Below, piece after piece: positions 59,201-60,542 of a stretch of DNA of 60,542 nt (the stretch's first letter is position 1; each line of letters starts with the position of its first letter). The notes beneath the pieces were generated by a model that was not told the origin of the DNA, ran no database searches, and was given only the letters and a program-made list of their open reading frames with translations. The position numbers were made by a program, and so were the translations under genes. This DNA comes from an uncultured Clostridia bacterium (GTDB taxonomy: Bacteria; Bacillota; Clostridia; Christensenellales; Aristaeellaceae): the NCBI GenBank assembly GCA_934647305.1, contig CAKUFI010000008.1:1-60542 (forward strand). The letters run 5' to 3'.

Positions 59201-59348
59201 CGGTCGGCGGGCCGTCGAAAAAGGTGAAGGTCTCCGCGCCCTCGTTTTCCTTCACGGACTTCTTGAAGATGTCGTTCTTTCTCCAGAACGCGATGACCTC
59301 TTTCTCGCGGGAAACGAAATCCAGCGTGCTCGACGCCTTCCTGATCAT
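56202..59348 (-). CDS. ileS: Isoleucyl-tRNA synthetase, type 2
   Basis: 1048 aa. HIGH region FFDGPPTANGKPHIGHI and GWDTHGLPVELEVEK, editing domain (WTTTPWTLPSN, APAFGEDD), KMSKS region GRKMSKHLGNV, C-terminal anticodon and extended domains. The length and the HGLPVELEVEK form place it with type 2 IleRS, the clade associated with natural mupirocin tolerance; tolerance here is inference. Two CxxC pairs (CPRCG; CPECGG) could bind zinc. AGGAGG site, 9 nt spacing; expression is under the T-box upstream. Confidence 0.96.
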   Translation of the reverse strand: MIRKASSTLDFVSREKEVIAFWRKNDIFKKSVKENEGAETFTFFDGPPTANGKPHIGHIETRAIKDLIPRYQTMKGKNVLRKAGWDTHGLPVELEVEKLLGLDGKEQIEKYGIEPFIKKCKESVWKYKGMWEEMSERVGFWADMEHPYVTYEDNYIESEWWSLKKIFEMGLLYKGHKVVPYCPRCGTALSSHEVSQGYKSVTERSAIVRFPVKGEENTYLYAWTTTPWTLPSNVALCVNGHETYARFDCEGRTIIMADALIPSIMGDKEITNKTTFPGSDLVGMRYEPLFAFQKEVIKGVENEENAWMVVADDYVTMTDGTGIVHQAPAFGEDDARVGREHKIPFLQLVDTKGQMDKRTDWPGVFIKKADPLVLEDLEKRGLLVAAPEFTHDYPFCWRCDTPLIYYARSTWFIRMTAVHDQLMRNNRTVNWYPDNIKEGRFGNFLDNVIDWGLSRERYWGTPLPVWVCKCGHMHVIGSKKELYELGHNIPEPLELHRPYIDQVTLTCPECGGEMHRTPEVIDCWYDSGSMPFAQWHYPFENKEKFEQNFPADFISEAIDQTRGWFYTLMAISTLIFDCSPFKNCLVMGHVQDAEGRKMSKHLGNVVDPWEVLNKQGADAVRWYFYASAAPWLPTRFSGDLVSEMQRKFMGTLWNTYSFFTLYASIDHFDPSTQKAKPEDRSLMDKWVLSRLHTLIKYVDEGLSEYKVTETARAISDFVDELSNWYVRLSRERFWGKGMEGDKLAAFDTLYTVLTTLCGLCAPYIPFMTETMYQNLVAGVIPGAPESVHLSDFPKCDESLIDPQLEKDMDEVIEAVTMGRACRSGANIKVRQPISTLYVKGSTLEGEITDLIKGELNVKQVKFVSDAREFTTYELKPQMRTLGPKYGKLLGKIGAHLKEMDGNAVVDAFERGEEVSFELDGTTVTLGKDDVLTRPIQKPGFVAEISGDMTVVIDTNLTPELIEEGYVREIISKVQNMRKDADFEVTDRIDVALNATEKLEDIASRFAEEIKSAVLGVSLTVGAALEDGVTQDWSINGEKASLSVRVHNA

Positions 59349-59365
59349 GCCTGAAAACCTCCTGA

Positions 59366-59633
59366 AATAAAAATAGAACCCCGTCCTTGTCTGGGACGAA
59401 GCTCGCGGTACCACCCGACTTGGCGCAAAAAAGCGCCCTCTCTGTGCGCACAAAGCATGCGCCGCGCGATAACGGGCGCTCCCGTATCGACCTGAGGCAG
59501 GCAGACCCGCCCTCAGCCGTCCGCTCCGGGGTGATTTCCTCTCGGGAACCCTTGCGCCGGACTCGCACCAGTCTCCGGCTCGCTTGGCAAGAGCGCTCTC
59601 CCAATGGCGTCCCCTTCGTCGCGTTTCGTATAC
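59366..59633 (-). promoter_or_regulatory. T-box riboswitch controlling ileS
   Basis: Minus strand, about 260 nt. The conserved antiterminator GGGTGGTACCGCG is at 59404-59416; the terminator CGTCC cagacaa GGACG with TTCTATTTTTATTT follows (59366-59398). Upstream lie stem I elements, and GGAAATCACC fits a specifier loop with the isoleucine codon ATC. Uncharged tRNA-Ile would stabilise the antiterminator. Confidence 0.92.
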
Positions 59634-59639
59634 TCGTCT

Positions 59640-59669
59640 ATTATACGCGCGCGCCGCGCCCCCTGTCAA
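59640..59669 (-). promoter_or_regulatory. Consensus promoter of the ileS T-box transcript
   Basis: Minus strand: TTGACA (59664-59669), 18-bp spacer, TATAAT (59640-59645). Confidence 0.9.
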
Positions 59670-59690
59670 CCGCGCCGCAAAATTTTACCA

Positions 59691-60215
59691 GGCAGGCAGT
59701 GCCTGCACCCACTTGCTGCCGCCGGGGCAGGCGACGAATTCGGGAGCCATAGACTAGAGCTCCCGAATTCTCCGGTTTTCCGGGATTCCCCGGAAAACGT
59801 ATGTCGGCGCTGCCGACTTCCGGTTGCTGCCACGGCCGGGCAGTGCCCGGTTCCACCTGCTGCCGGTCGGCTGAGCCGACAGCCGGTTGCTGCCGCCGGG
59901 TTCTATCGACGACTGTCGGCCGCCATAGGCCATAGATTGAAGCGGCCGAAGTCTGCGAATCCGCAGGATTCCCTGCGGATTGATGGCCGGGCAGTGCCCG
60001 GTTCCACTTGCTGCCGCCGAATGGAATACGACCCCAGCCGCCATAGATTAAAGCGGCTGGGTTCTTTGGTTTTCCGGGTCGACAGGGCCGACAGCCGGTT
60101 GCTGCCACGGCCGGGCAGTGCCCGGTTCCACTTGCTGCCGCGGAGGCCACGCGAATCCTTCGGCCATAGACTAGAGCCTCAGGATTCTTCGTTTTCGGAA
60201 AACTCGAGGGAAGTG
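59691..60215 (+). repeat. Large P-H array upstream of ileS
   Basis: Four H hairpins: GAATTCGGGAGC / GCTCCCGAATTC; GACTGTCGGCCGC / GCGGCCGAAGTC with a duplicated loop segment; GACCCCAGCCGC / GCGGCTGGGTTC; GAATCCTTCGGC / CCTCAGGATTC. At least seven P palindromes of the CCGGGC, GTCGGC and GCAGGC stem types, and a TTTTCCGGG / CCCCGGAAAA hairpin. It ends with the tail GGAAAACTCGAGGGA ... GCCCCACAAGAG. Confidence 0.88.
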
Positions 60216-60258
60216 CCCCACAAGAGCTGCGCGAACCCATCCACCTGCTTCGCAGGCA

Positions 60259-60277
60259 CCTCCCCTTTCAGGGGAGG
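60259..60277. repeat. Hairpin T flanking L copy G (left)
   Basis: CCTCCCCTTTCAGGGGAGG immediately before L copy G. The other side is outside the window. Confidence 0.8.
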
Positions 60278-60542
60278 CCAGACTGTCAAAAAACCCCGGA
60301 GAGCTCGAGAGGGCCGTAGCCCTTTCGAACTTTCAATCGTGCCCAGCGGCGTGTACGGTGGGCACGGGACGCTTTTTGCGCCGGAAAATCCCATTTTCCA
60401 GAGAAAAAAGCGTTTCCTTGCAGTTTTTGCGCCCGGAAATCTCTTAGATTTCAGCAAAAACTGGTGAGGGTGGCAGGGAGGCTGAAAACCCTTTGGGTTT
60501 TCAGGTTTCGCCTTTGGCGAAACTGCCGACGGCTCAAATCGT
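60278..60542 (+). repeat. L element copy G, long form (cut by window edge)
   Basis: Starts CCAGACTGTCAAAAAAC. It shows ACGCTTTTT / AAAAAGCGT and AGTTTTTGC / GCAAAAACT stems, then enters the long-form triple-hairpin block (GAAAACCC ttt GGGTTTTC, TTTCGCC ttt GGCGAAA) before the window ends. Confidence 0.9.

Noticed and set aside
56052..59354. 1100-aa open frame antisense to ileS, and similar long antisense frames over dnaX, addA, GH10 and dnaA
   Set aside because: Composition artefacts of GC-rich coding DNA; the opposite strand encodes well-conserved proteins with ribosome-binding sites.

Overview
The window looks like an origin-proximal chromosome segment of a high-GC anaerobic Bacillota (class Clostridia). 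Supporting signs are the dnaA/dnaN pair with bipartite DnaA-box clusters, a twin parS site, the gene pairs walJ/rlmH and dnaX/ybaB/recR, a T-box-controlled type 2 ileS, an rpsF-ssb-rpsR operon with an S6:S18 leader, and LplB/YtcP-type sugar ABC transport. The abundance of dispersed intergenic repeats and the signal-peptide style suggest a gut or rumen lineage, perhaps Christensenellales-like; that placement is inference only.

Layout. 1-5 kb: a fumarylacetoacetase-family gene, a DUF368 (PopT-type) membrane protein, an orphan phage-like lysis cassette (endolysin, anchored coiled coil, holin, small protein) bracketed by two copies of a dispersed element, and an XRE regulator. 5-13.9 kb: a GH10 xylanase, rpsF-ssb-rpsR, an OmpR-type two-component system, a 343-bp tandem duplication, a rhamnose-mutarotase-like protein and a YjbR protein. 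14-18.3 kb: a chimeric sugar permease divergent from an AraC regulator, tRNA-Leu, an EamA exporter and a glucosidase-like enzyme. 18.5-32 kb: dnaX, ybaB, recR, deoC, an ABC exporter, walJ-CPBP-rlmH, a radical SAM gene, a degenerate metallophosphoesterase, twin parS, a beta-propeller protein, cvpA and an XRE/membrane-protein triplet. 32-43 kb: addA, pfkA, fba, a threonine aldolase, manA, a PBECR-like protein, a candidate sRNA and mnmE. 43-47 kb: dnaN, dnaA and oriC. 47-60.5 kb: ychF, a small zinc-ribbon protein, tRNA-Lys, a sugar regulator with its solute-binding protein and two permeases, and ileS with its T-box and promoter. dnaN/mnmE/fba/pfkA/addA and ychF/the sugar operon diverge from oriC, as expected for leading-strand coding.

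Two repeat systems stand out. The L element is about 257 bp (short form) or about 376 bp (long form). It begins CCAGACTGTC, ends GACAAGCTGA, and carries several hairpins whose arms change in compensating ways between copies. Wherever both flanks are visible (four copies), the same local terminator-like hairpin lies directly on both sides, as if the insertion had duplicated an entire hairpin. The P-H system consists of short palindromes (P) of three main stem sequences with a constant linker, followed by a hairpin (H) with a constant CATAGATT loop and highly variable but complementary stems. At seven genes P touches, shares bases with, or lies just upstream of the stop codon, in the sense orientation. 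I do not recognise either as a named family.

A relaxed consensus promoter (TTGnnn, 17-18 bp, TATAAT) recurs upstream of many genes. Gene functions are assigned by recognition of family motifs in the translated sequence; no database search was run.
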